Source: Pontibacter virosus (GTDB lineage Bacteria > Bacteroidota > Bacteroidia > Cytophagales > Hymenobacteraceae). From it: DNA of 64,000 nucleotides. The stretch is from assembly GCF_003096355.1 (NCBI RefSeq), contig NZ_QEKI01000014.1, positions 1 to 64,000 on the forward strand, written 5' to 3'. Made by a program: the position numbers and the translations under genes. Below the pieces are notes generated by a model. That model was given only the letters and a program-made list of their open reading frames with translations, did no database searches and had not been told where the DNA came from. Below, piece by piece: positions 47,182 through 56,484 of the stretch; within the stretch, counting starts at the first letter, position 1; every line of letters starts with the position of its first letter.

Positions 47182-48534
47182 ATGTTTTCTACCTTTTCTA
47201 ACGCAACTGCCGGGGCTGATGTTTTCGCGCTGGCCCGTTTTTTCTCCCACCGCCTCGAAGTCTTTCTTTCCCCTTTCCTTGTCCGGCTCGATGAGCTGCT
47301 GGACCGCCGCCTGGTGTTGACCTTCCGGGGCCTGTGCCAGGCGCTGGTGCGCCACCGCAGCTGCTCCTCCGCTCTGCTGCTCTCGGAACTGGGAGGGGTG
47401 CTGCTCTCTCCAGGCAAAGCCCCGGCGGGCACCAAGCGCCTCTCCAACCTGCTGCGCAGCAAGAACTGGTCCTCGGAGGCGATCTCCGACTACCTGGCCG
47501 AAGGGGCCCAGCAGTATGTGGAGGGGCTGCTCGAGCAAGGGCGCGAGCTGCCCCTGCTGCTTTGGGACGAGAGCGTGCAGGAGAAAACGGAGAGCCTGCA
47601 GAGCGAGGGCCTCTGCGCCGTGCGCAGCGTGAAGGCTAAACGGCAGCTCAGAATCAAAAAGGGCTACTACGATCCCCCTACCCGCCAGCCGGTGCATGTT
47701 CCGGGCTTTCGGTGGGTGGACCTTTTGTGCTGCGGGCGGTGGGCGCCACCTCGGCTGGCCCGCTTTGCCTGGTGGACCGGCAGGGGCAAAAATGCCACCT
47801 CGCTGGCCCAAGTGCTGCTCTCGCTGCTCTTGTGGGCCCGCAAAACGTTTGGCAAAGCCGTGCTGCACGTCTTTGACCGCGGCTACGCCTCCAGTAAGTG
47901 GCTGGGACTGCTTTTGGCCCGGGGGGACCGCTTTTTGCTGCGCTGGCCCTCGAGCTATAAACTGGTGGACGTGAAGGGGCTTGCAAAGAACGCCTACCGC
48001 TTCTCGGTGGGCAGGAAGGCCTCCTCCTCGCGGGTGGTGCGCGACATGGTCCGCAAAGTCACCTACCGCCGCAGCCTGGTCTGGCAGCGCTGCCTGCACC
48101 CGGCCTACGACCAGCCCCTGACGCTCATCATCTGCCGGCCGGGCCGCAAGGGCCGCCAGCCCTGGTACCTGTTGACAAGCGAGGAGGTGAAAAGCGACCG
48201 CGACGCCTGGCAGCTGGTCTTTGCCTACGCCCGCCGCTGGCAGGTGGAGCAGGCCTTCCGCTTCAACAAGTCGGAAATGGGCATGGAATCCTGTCGTCTG
48301 TGGTTCTGGGACAACCGCATGAAACTGCTGTAGATCGTCACCCTGGTGTACGCCTTCCTGCTCTCCCTGCTGGAGAAGGAGCTCCGGGAGGCCGTATCGA
48401 ATCTCCTGCGGCAGGGCTGCCACAGAACAGGAAAGCGGGGCAGGAAAACTCCCACACCGCTTTACCGCATCCGATTGGCACTGGCCAATCTCTGGAACCT
48501 ACTCCTTCTAGCACAAAGTCAAACTCCGGGATGA
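47182..48534 (+). pseudogene. IS4-family DDE transposase interrupted by an amber codon
   Basis: The frame 47182-48333 encodes 383 residues ending NRMKLL, then TAG at 48331-48333. The same frame continues to 48534 with IVTLVYAFLLSLLEKEL and a normal-looking C-terminus, for about 450 residues in all, the usual IS4 size. Catalytic residues are Asp in LLWDESVQEK, Asp in VFDRGYASSKW, and the YREK signature YARRWQVEQAFRFNK, in which Y-2-R-3-E-6-K is exact. All lie before the stop, but the missing last 67 residues probably inactivate it. CAG-to-TAG is a simple explanation. A 460-codon antisense frame in this G+C-rich DNA is a shadow. Confidence 0.85.
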
Positions 48535-48675
48535 TTCATGTTTTCTTTTTTAACTGCTTATGACACATCTGCACTGAATTTACTAAATTTACAGCCAGAT
48601 TTTGCTCACCCTAGACCTTGCAAAAGGCTATACCTGACCATCATCTGACTATACCCTTTATTTCAAACTGATTAG

Positions 48676-50007
48676 ATGAAAGTTTTAAAGTTCGGCGGCA
48701 CCTCTGTAGGGTCGCCTGAAAGAATGAAAGCGGTGGCGGACCTCATCAACGATGGATCGCCTAAAATTGTAGTGCTCTCGGCCATGTCGGGTACTACCAA
48801 CCAGCTGGTACAGATAGCGGAGACGCTCTACCAGAATGCCAACCAGGAAGCCAATGCGCTCATTGATGCGCTACACGATAAATATAAACAGGTAGTAGAA
48901 GACCTCTACCTCACCAACGAAAAGAAAAAACAGGCGCTTGAGCTGATCTCCATTCATTTTGATCATATCCGCTCGTTCACGCTGGATCTCTTCACCATCT
49001 ACGAAGAGCGAGCCGTGTTGGCGCAGGGCGAGTTGCTTTCTACGGCTTTGTTTCAGTTCTTCCTCGAAGAGCAAGGTATACAGTCCGTACTTTTGCCAGC
49101 TCTTAACTTCATGAAGATCGACGAGAATGAGGAGCCAGACAATACCTACATCAGCAAAAACCTGAAATTGGAGCTGGAGAAACACCTGGGTGTTAACCTG
49201 TTCATCACGCAGGGCTATATCTGCCGTAACGCTTTTGGTGAGGTCGACAACCTGAAGCGAGGCGGTTCAGATTACTCTGCCTCCCTGATCGGTGCAGCAG
49301 CCGGTGCCAGCGAAATCCAGATCTGGACCGACATTGACGGCATGCACAACAACGATCCACGTGTTGTAAAGAATACCTTCCCGATCGCGGAACTTTCGTT
49401 TGATGAGGCAGCAGAACTTGCCTATTTTGGAGCGAAGATCCTGCACCCCTCCAGCGTACAGCCCGCCAAGCAGAAGAACATTCCGGTGCGTCTGCTCAAC
49501 ACGATGCAGCCTGAAGCGCACGGCACCACCATTTCAGCCCAGACGGGACAAGGCGGCATTAAGGCAGTAGCGGCGAAAGACGGCATCACAGCCATCAAGA
49601 TCAAGTCAGGGCGCATGCTTTTGGCCTATGGTTTCCTGCGCAGCGTGTTCGAGGTGTTCGAAAGGTATAAAACCCCGATCGACATGATCACGACTTCGGA
49701 GGTAGCGGTATCGCTGACAATCGATAACCCGAAGTTTTTAACAGAAATTACCCGTGAATTGCAGGAGTATGGGCAAGTGGAAGTTGACCAGGACCAGTCT
49801 ATCATTTGTGTGGTAGGTGACTTTATTGCAGAACGCAGTGGCTCGGGACTGAAAATATTTGAGGCGCTCAAAGACATTCCGCTCCGCATGATCTCTTATG
49901 GCGGAAGCAAAAACAACATCAGCTTATTGATCAACACAACCGATAAAGAAAGATCCCTGATCCTGTTAAACGAGGGCATCTTTGAAAGGAACAACAGAAA
50001 TGCTTAA
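48676..50007 (+). CDS. lysC: Aspartate kinase (monofunctional)
   Basis: 443 residues. It phosphorylates aspartate, the first step to lysine, threonine and methionine. Motifs are MKVLKFGGTSVGSPERM at the N-terminus, LKRGGSDYSASLIGAA (aspartate binding) and IWTDIDGMHNNDPRVV. Two C-terminal ACT domains (MLLAYGFLRSVFEVFERYKT; SIICVVGDFIAERSG) give feedback control. It overlaps lysA by 8 bases. The upstream 130 bp after the IS holds the promoter. Confidence 0.96.
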   Translation: MKVLKFGGTSVGSPERMKAVADLINDGSPKIVVLSAMSGTTNQLVQIAETLYQNANQEANALIDALHDKYKQVVEDLYLTNEKKKQALELISIHFDHIRSFTLDLFTIYEERAVLAQGELLSTALFQFFLEEQGIQSVLLPALNFMKIDENEEPDNTYISKNLKLELEKHLGVNLFITQGYICRNAFGEVDNLKRGGSDYSASLIGAAAGASEIQIWTDIDGMHNNDPRVVKNTFPIAELSFDEAAELAYFGAKILHPSSVQPAKQKNIPVRLLNTMQPEAHGTTISAQTGQGGIKAVAAKDGITAIKIKSGRMLLAYGFLRSVFEVFERYKTPIDMITTSEVAVSLTIDNPKFLTEITRELQEYGQVEVDQDQSIICVVGDFIAERSGSGLKIFEALKDIPLRMISYGGSKNNISLLINTTDKERSLILLNEGIFERNNRNA

Positions 50008-51145
50008 TCTCTCTTTGCAGGAGTTGCAGCAGCACGCCACTCCTTTTTATGTATACGACATCAACCTGTTGCGCCAAACCCTGCAGCAGGCCAGCCAGGA
50101 GGCCGCCAAGTACAACTTTCAGGTACACTACGCCCTGAAGGCCAACACGAACAGCCCTATCTTGCAAGAGATGCGCGCTGTGGGCTTTGGAGCTGACTGC
50201 GTAAGCGGCAACGAAGTGAAGTGCGCCATTGAAAATGGCTTTCCATCGCACTATGTGGTATTTGCAGGCGTGGGCAAGTCGGATGCCGAAATTAACTTTG
50301 CGCTGGATCAGGACATCTTCTGCTTCAACTGCGAGTCGAGCCACGAGCTGATCGTGCTGAACGAACTGGCGGAAGCCAAAGGCAAAACGGCCCGCATTGC
50401 CCTGCGCATCAACCCTAACGTGAATGCCAATACCCACAAGTACATCACGACCGGGCTCGAGGAAAACAAGTTCGGTATCAACGCCTGGGAGTTGCCCGAT
50501 GTGTTGGCGCTGCTCAAAACACTGCCCAACCTGTCACTGATCGGTCTTCATTTCCACATTGGTTCGCAAATCACAGACTTGTCAGCTTTCCGCAACCTGT
50601 GCACGCGTGTGAACGAGTTTCAGGACTGGTTTGAGTCGCAGCAGATACAGTTGGAGCACATTAACGTAGGCGGTGGCCTGGGCGTGGATTACTACAGCCC
50701 AGACGAGCAGCCTATACCTGATTTTGAGGCTTATTTCTCGCTCTTCAACCAATTTCTGGAAGTTCGTCCGAACCAGCAGGTGCACTTTGAGCTTGGCCGG
50801 GCACTGGTAGCCCAGAGCGGCACGCTTATCTCTAAAGTGCTGTATATCAAGAAAGGTGTGTCAACGAACTTTGCCATTCTGGATGCCGGCATGACCGAGC
50901 TGATCAGGCCGGCGCTGTACCAGTCCTATCACAAGATCGAGAACATCAGCAGCGAGGGTGCAGAGGAACGCTACGACGTGGTGGGGCCCATCTGCGAGTC
51001 ATCTGACTGCTTCGGGAAAGCCGTGGTTCTGCCAGAGACAAACCGTGGTGATCTGATTGCAATCCGTACGGCAGGTGCCTATGGCGAGGTGATGGCCTCG
51101 TCTTATAACCTGAGAGAAAAGGCCGCTGTCGTATACCTTGGGTAG
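50000..51145 (+). CDS. lysA: Diaminopimelate decarboxylase
   Basis: About 381 residues, a fold-type III PLP enzyme making lysine from meso-DAP. The PLP lysine is in HYALKANTNSPIL. FGADCVSGNE, LIGLHFHIGSQI and HINVGGGLGVDYY follow, with PICESSDCFGK near the end. The frame opens at 49982, but the ATG at 50000 (MLNLSLQELQQHATPFYVYD) gives the standard N-terminus and an 8-base overlap with lysC, hence coupling. It ends in the hairpin at 51173-51209. Confidence 0.95.
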   Translation: MLNLSLQELQQHATPFYVYDINLLRQTLQQASQEAAKYNFQVHYALKANTNSPILQEMRAVGFGADCVSGNEVKCAIENGFPSHYVVFAGVGKSDAEINFALDQDIFCFNCESSHELIVLNELAEAKGKTARIALRINPNVNANTHKYITTGLEENKFGINAWELPDVLALLKTLPNLSLIGLHFHIGSQITDLSAFRNLCTRVNEFQDWFESQQIQLEHINVGGGLGVDYYSPDEQPIPDFEAYFSLFNQFLEVRPNQQVHFELGRALVAQSGTLISKVLYIKKGVSTNFAILDAGMTELIRPALYQSYHKIENISSEGAEERYDVVGPICESSDCFGKAVVLPETNRGDLIAIRTAGAYGEVMASSYNLREKAAVVYLG

Positions 51146-51172
51146 CTCACGGGCACAACCATAACATAATAT

Positions 51173-51209
51173 GAAATCCCCGCCTCCAATCTATGGAGCC
51201 GGGGATTTC
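51173..51209. terminator. Terminator after lysA
   Basis: GAAATCCCCG (51173-51182) faces CGGGGATTTC (51200-51209), with an inner CTCCA/TGGAG pairing. It lies between convergent genes. Confidence 0.75.
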
Positions 51210-51244
51210 TCACTCTTAACCCAAAACCATCACAATCAGGTATC

Positions 51245-51934
51245 TTACATGGCCAGCGAAACCACAAAATCTGGCTCTGCATGCTTAATGAATGGCTGCT
51301 TATAAAAGAAGTTAGCCATTTCAAGTGCATTGCCTCGTGAATTTTTGTCGGCACGCAGCACAAAAGTATCTTCGCTCAAGGCACTTACAATTTCAGTATT
51401 GGTAGCTGCACTCAGGTGCTTCAGCACTTGGGCAGCAGGTTGCCGGCCCTGTTCTACAGTCACTATAAATTCGTTTGATACGCCCAGTAACTGACCACCA
51501 GCCGATTCAAAATAAGGCGCGGCGTAACCAACAGCCGGATCTTTTGATATCTCGGCAAGCGCTACCTCTACCTGCCGACAGCTGAGCCCTGGGGCTAATT
51601 TAGCCGGATACAGCCTGGCAGAGTTCGACTGGACAGGTTGACCGAGTGCCTCAATAAACCCATGACGTTCTACCACAGTAGTGGCCTGCTCGGCGCTGAG
51701 TTCATCGCTGAATGACAGAAGCACCATGCCGCTATAAACCGTGCCTAAGGACTTTTCTGAATCATTAAAATAATAGGTATGTGAAATGCAGGATGCACCG
51801 CCGGCCGCCTGCATGGGATTCAGCAAACCAGGGTCAAATCGCACGTTCCGAATAGGCGAAACGTTGTCATTTCTACACGATGAAAATATAATTATCAGAA
51901 GTAGAGAGCTTAGCCAGGGTATATAGATTTTCAT
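51245..51934 (-). CDS. Lipoprotein of two subtilase-propeptide-like (I9) domains, no protease
   Basis: 229 residues. The lipobox is FSSC (Cys at about residue 20). Two similar halves follow. Each begins with a VLLSFSDEL or EFIVTVEQG strand, has an intermediate helix, and ends in a DPAVGYAAPYFES or QPFIKHAEPDFVVS motif, the hallmark end of peptidase inhibitor I9/fervidolysin-type propeptides. No catalytic domain follows. It may be a free-standing inhibitor or chaperone of subtilisin-like proteases at the envelope, or a leftover of a truncated protease. I infer the former from the intact length and leader. Confidence 0.7.
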   Translation of the reverse strand: MKIYIPWLSSLLLIIIFSSCRNDNVSPIRNVRFDPGLLNPMQAAGGASCISHTYYFNDSEKSLGTVYSGMVLLSFSDELSAEQATTVVERHGFIEALGQPVQSNSARLYPAKLAPGLSCRQVEVALAEISKDPAVGYAAPYFESAGGQLLGVSNEFIVTVEQGRQPAAQVLKHLSAATNTEIVSALSEDTFVLRADKNSRGNALEMANFFYKQPFIKHAEPDFVVSLAM

Positions 51935-52203
51935 TGCTGTCGGGTATTATGAATCGTCCATAAATATTCTTTGTACGATAGTAAAACCACAAACAGATGA
52001 AAATGATAGCGTTATTTACATAAATATTTTAGAATATAATCATAAAAGCTCCAATCCAATTTATTAACACATAACTATACAATTAATGTACAATTAAAAA
52101 TTATAATCATATAAAATATAAAATTGAATTATTCTTATAAAATAAAATCCCAATAACTATCTTTGCGTACTGTGCTTGCTTAGCATATCTAAAGCCAAAC
52201 TTA

Positions 52204-53463
52204 TTAGCCTCCTATAAGTATTGCTTCCTCACTTCTAAGCTCCTCTGGTATTTTATCAAGCGCTACATCCGACGGAATGGCCGCCACGAATATACCTTGC
52301 TGCTTCAGGTAGGCTTGGTGCTGCCTGAGCTGCTGCGGTGTCAGTGAAAGGATTACCTGACTTTGGTCTGTATCCCGGTGCTGATTGTCAGGCTGCAACA
52401 GTGCCACAAGTTCCGCGATTTGCGTTGGCTTACCCTGAAACAAAACGGTGAGTTGCTCATTCCCCAGCACGAAAGTCGCCTGGTTAGTGCATAGTTTGGG
52501 GTAGGTATAACGGTAGCCACGCACTGCAGCCGAAATGTCGGCCCACACAGCCGAGCCAGTCGGGTGACTGCCAGCGCCACGCCCTTTCAGGAATTGCTTT
52601 CCAGCGAACTGTGCCTCTATCTCCAGCCCATTGAATTCCGCTTCTACATCGTACAGCGCGTCTGTATCAGGTATAAATGTCGGCAGCACCTGCAGCGCCA
52701 CTTGCCCGGTGGCGGTTGCCTGTACTGACCCCACCAGTTTGATGCGACAATTCAGTGCTGTTGCCAGCTCAACAACTTCAGGACTAATGTGCTGGATGCC
52801 AAAGTGCAGCACATCGTCAGGATGCACCAGCAACCCATAGGCATGCGCGGTCAAAATGCAGAGTTTGTGCAGCGCGTCTATACCTTCTACATCAAGAGCG
52901 GGATCCGCCTCAGCAAATCCCAATTCCTGCGCCTGCTCTAAAGCGGACTGATAACTGCCCCGCTCCGCGTGCAGCTTACTTAATATATAATTAGAGGATC
53001 CGTTCAGAATCCCACGCACTTCCACCAGCGGCTCCGATCCATAGTAGGCTTCCAGTGTGCGTAACACAGGTATACTGCCGCACACAGAGGCTTCATACAA
53101 CAGTACACCCCCATGCCGCTGTTGCAGCTGAATCAGCTCGGGCAGGTTTTCGGCAACCACTTTTTTATTTGCCGACACCACAGTTCTGCCTTGCTGCAAG
53201 GCTTGCCGGAGAATGGAGAGCGCCTCTTTGGGATCGCTGATCAGTTCGGCAATGATGTCGAGACTTGGGTCCTGCAGTACTTCCTGCACATCATAAGTGA
53301 AAGCGGAGGCTGGCAATGTGCGTGGCTTCTCTTTGTCTCTCACACAGATGCTTCCGATCTCCCAACCCAGGTGTCGGTTGGCTTCTACTACATCGAACAA
53401 CCCCTGCCCTACACAGCCAAAGCCGATCAGGCCGATGCGCTTCTTAAACTTCTGTATTTTCAT
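52204..53463 (-). CDS. hom: Homoserine dehydrogenase
   Basis: 419 residues. It reduces aspartate semialdehyde to homoserine. The NAD(P) loop is IGLIGFGCVGQGLF. ANKKVVAENLPEL and GILNGSSNYILSKL mark the substrate domain with GAGSHPTGSAVWADI. The C-terminal about 75 residues are ACT-like but short. It overlaps metX by 20 bases and is the last gene of metY-metX-hom, supplying homoserine to the two genes before it. Confidence 0.95.
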   Translation of the reverse strand: MKIQKFKKRIGLIGFGCVGQGLFDVVEANRHLGWEIGSICVRDKEKPRTLPASAFTYDVQEVLQDPSLDIIAELISDPKEALSILRQALQQGRTVVSANKKVVAENLPELIQLQQRHGGVLLYEASVCGSIPVLRTLEAYYGSEPLVEVRGILNGSSNYILSKLHAERGSYQSALEQAQELGFAEADPALDVEGIDALHKLCILTAHAYGLLVHPDDVLHFGIQHISPEVVELATALNCRIKLVGSVQATATGQVALQVLPTFIPDTDALYDVEAEFNGLEIEAQFAGKQFLKGRGAGSHPTGSAVWADISAAVRGYRYTYPKLCTNQATFVLGNEQLTVLFQGKPTQIAELVALLQPDNQHRDTDQSQVILSLTPQQLRQHQAYLKQQGIFVAAIPSDVALDKIPEELRSEEAILIGG

Positions 53464-54501
53464 AGTGAATGTGCTTTACTTTTTCTGTTTCATAAAATTC
53501 CCGGATGGCCTGCGTGAGCTGTGCCGTTTCCACTAAAAAGCCATCGTGTCCGTAGCCGGAGTGGAGGAGCGCGAAACGGGAGCCCGGCATCAGCCGGTGT
53601 AGTTGCTCTTGCTCTTCTATTGGAAAGAGCAGGTCTGTGTCCACTCCGACAAAAAGCGCTTTGGCCTGAAGCCGCTCCAGGGCCTTCTCAACTCCTCCCC
53701 TGTCGCGGCCAATGTTGTGCGAGTCCATGGCTTTGGAGAGCAGCCAGTAGGTATAAGCATTGAAGCGACTGGCCAGTTTTTCGCCCTGGTATACCTGGTA
53801 GGAGGCAGCCCGAAAATCGTCGGTGATGCTGTTGCCCGGCTCCTGCTGACTCGCTTCGTAACAGGTATAGTGTCTGTAAGAAAGCATGGCAATGGCACGG
53901 GCCGTTTTAAGGCCCGCTATACCTGCATCTATGGTATTGGTATGCCAGGTCGGGTCCTGCCGGATGGCCATGCGCTGGCTCTCGTTGAAGGCGATGCCCC
54001 AGGCCGAATGCCGTGCATTGGAGGCCACCTGTATCAGGTTTTCAAACACCTCCGGCTTTAGGATGGCCCACTCCAGCGCCTGCTGACCGCCCAGCGAGCC
54101 GCCGAGCAAGGTATGCACCTGCGCTATACCTAAGTCCTGCCGCAGCAGATCGAAGGCGCGCACGATGTCGCGGTTGGTCAGTTGCGGGAAGCTGTGGTAG
54201 TAGGGTTGTAGCGTTTCCGGATTAACTGTAAGTGGTCCCGTGGATCCATAGCAGCCACCCAGGGTGTTCGCACAAACCACAAACCAGTCCGCCGGTTCAT
54301 ATAGTTTTCCCTCGCCGAATAATTCGCCCCACCAGTCGGTGAAGTCCGAGCTGCCCGTGAGGGCGTGGCATACCCACACCACATTGCTTCGGTCTTGGTT
54401 GAGTTGTCCATAGGTTGTGTAGGCCAGTTGGAAGCCGGGAAGCAAGGCCCCTGACTCCAACTGGAATTGTTTCTGATAATGAAATACTAATTGTTCAGGC
54501 A

Positions 54502-54502
<1 letters not shown>
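53444..54502 (-). CDS. metX: Homoserine O-acetyltransferase
   Basis: 352 residues. This alpha/beta-hydrolase transfers acetyl from acetyl-CoA to homoserine. The nucleophile Ser is in LGGSLGGQQALEWA; Asp is in GVDTDLLFPIEEQ and His in SGYGHDGFL. ALTGSSDFTDWW and NTLGGCYGSTGP are MetX signatures. Its ATG shares a base with the metY stop (TAATG), and its end overlaps hom by 20 bases, so the three genes are translationally coupled. Confidence 0.95.
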
Positions 54503-55884
<1,382 letters not shown>

Positions 55885-55980
55885 TTAAGACAAGAATGCA
55901 GAATTGGCTACAGACGGACGCTCACAGGATCTACCTGAGGCTCGACGGAATTGCAGCAAAAAAATCGGAGATTGGTCGCG

Positions 55981-56115
55981 CTAGCAACAGCAGCAACACA
56001 TGCACATTCGGCTACAACAGATAGTAGCGCAGGTATGGGCATGCGAAATAACAGGCAGTTGATCTGCCAGTGTAGAAAATAAAAGAAGTTGTGTTGGCTT
56101 GGTTCCCTTTTCCAT
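55981..56115 (-). CDS. Cysteine-rich leader peptide upstream of metY (44 codons)
   Basis: The frame starts at ATG 56115-56113 (MEKGTKPTQLLLFSTLADQL) and ends at TAG 55983-55981. The last 17 codons contain nine Cys: a single Cys, then CC, then CMCCCCC directly before the stop. The start lies 5 nt after the P1 helix of the SAM riboswitch. No hydrophobic signal or known domain is seen. Poly-Cys upstream frames act as cysteine-responsive attenuators in mycobacteria (published); I infer the same role here, with ribosome stalling at Cys codons when Cys-tRNA is short. 144 nt separate the stop from metY. A different 85-codon frame overlapping it (55908-56165) looks spurious. Confidence 0.72.
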   Translation of the reverse strand: MEKGTKPTQLLLFSTLADQLPVISHAHTCATICCSRMCMCCCCC

Positions 56116-56120
56116 AACGT

Positions 56121-56231
56121 TATCAATTTATATACATCCGGACTTCCGGAATCAGGAATTAGCACCTTGCCTGAGGCTGGTTGCTAGCGTTTCACAGAGC
56201 CTGTCTCTCCACGCTTCTTTATAAATCGATA
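56121..56231 (-). promoter_or_regulatory. SAM-I (S-box) riboswitch
   Basis: On the minus strand, conserved S-box blocks occur in order: GCGTGGAGAGACAGGC, CTGTGAAACGC, GCAACC, then AAGGTGCTAATTCC. GCGT and ACGC can form P2. GCCTCAGGC lies in the P3 region and CCGGAAGTCCGG in P4. TATCGATTTATA (56231-56220) pairs with TATAAATTGATA (56132-56121) as a 12-bp P1 with one G-U. The leader ORF begins 5 nt after P1, so SAM binding would likely hide its start region. It controls the metY-metX-hom operon. Confidence 0.93.
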
Positions 56232-56260
56232 CCCACAAAGGGATATCAGACTTGATGATG

Positions 56261-56292
56261 CAAAGCTAGAGCAGCATTTTAAATAATCCAAA
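56261..56292 (-). promoter_or_regulatory. Promoter of the metY-metX-hom leader transcript
   Basis: Reading leftward: TTTG (56292-56289), a 20-base spacer, then TAGCTTTG (56268-56261). Both boxes match the Bacteroidota sigma-A consensus. The start of transcription would be about 25 nt before riboswitch P1. Confidence 0.8.
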
Positions 56293-56484
56293 TAATTATT
56301 TCAAATAATTTCAAATTCATCTAAAAAATCAATTTCACGCACCTACCTATCAGCAACTTACACACATTATAAGAACCACCAGCTATACCTGTTGATTTAC
56401 TATCTTCGAATAAGTATAATTGCCTGCCCATAACAATCTTAAGCTATACCTGTTGTGCAGGTATAAACTACCTGACAGAACCTG

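Larger units (their letters stand above)
47088..48546 (+). mobile_element. IS4-superfamily insertion sequence, probably inactive
   Basis: A 1459-bp element bounded by 26-base inverted repeats: left 47088-47113 (AGAAAACATGAATCATCCCG...) and right 48521-48546, identical except for one A/G difference. It carries one transposase gene broken by an in-frame TAG. No target-site duplication is visible: the flanking bases (ACACCTGC on the left, TTTTTAAC on the right) do not match. It lies 20 bp downstream of the adhesin stop codon. Its high G+C contrasts with the AT-rich part of that gene. Confidence 0.88.

Noticed and set aside
47041-48423. Long 460-codon frame on the minus strand through the IS
   Set aside because: It is antisense to the transposase in G+C-rich DNA, lacks any domain pattern, and the plus strand carries clear IS4 motifs.
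47076-48558. Target-site duplication for the IS
   Set aside because: The 8-12 bases on each side of the inverted repeats do not match.
52158-52165. Plus-strand TATCTTTG box pointing into the 3' end of hom, possible antisense promoter
   Set aside because: The nearest TTG upstream is about 31 bases away, too far for a -33 box, and no product is evident; the surrounding DNA is very AT-rich so chance is likely.
55908-56165. 85-codon minus-strand frame overlapping the Cys-rich leader
   Set aside because: It starts inside the riboswitch, has no family character, and is offset from the frame that shows the ordered Cys codons.
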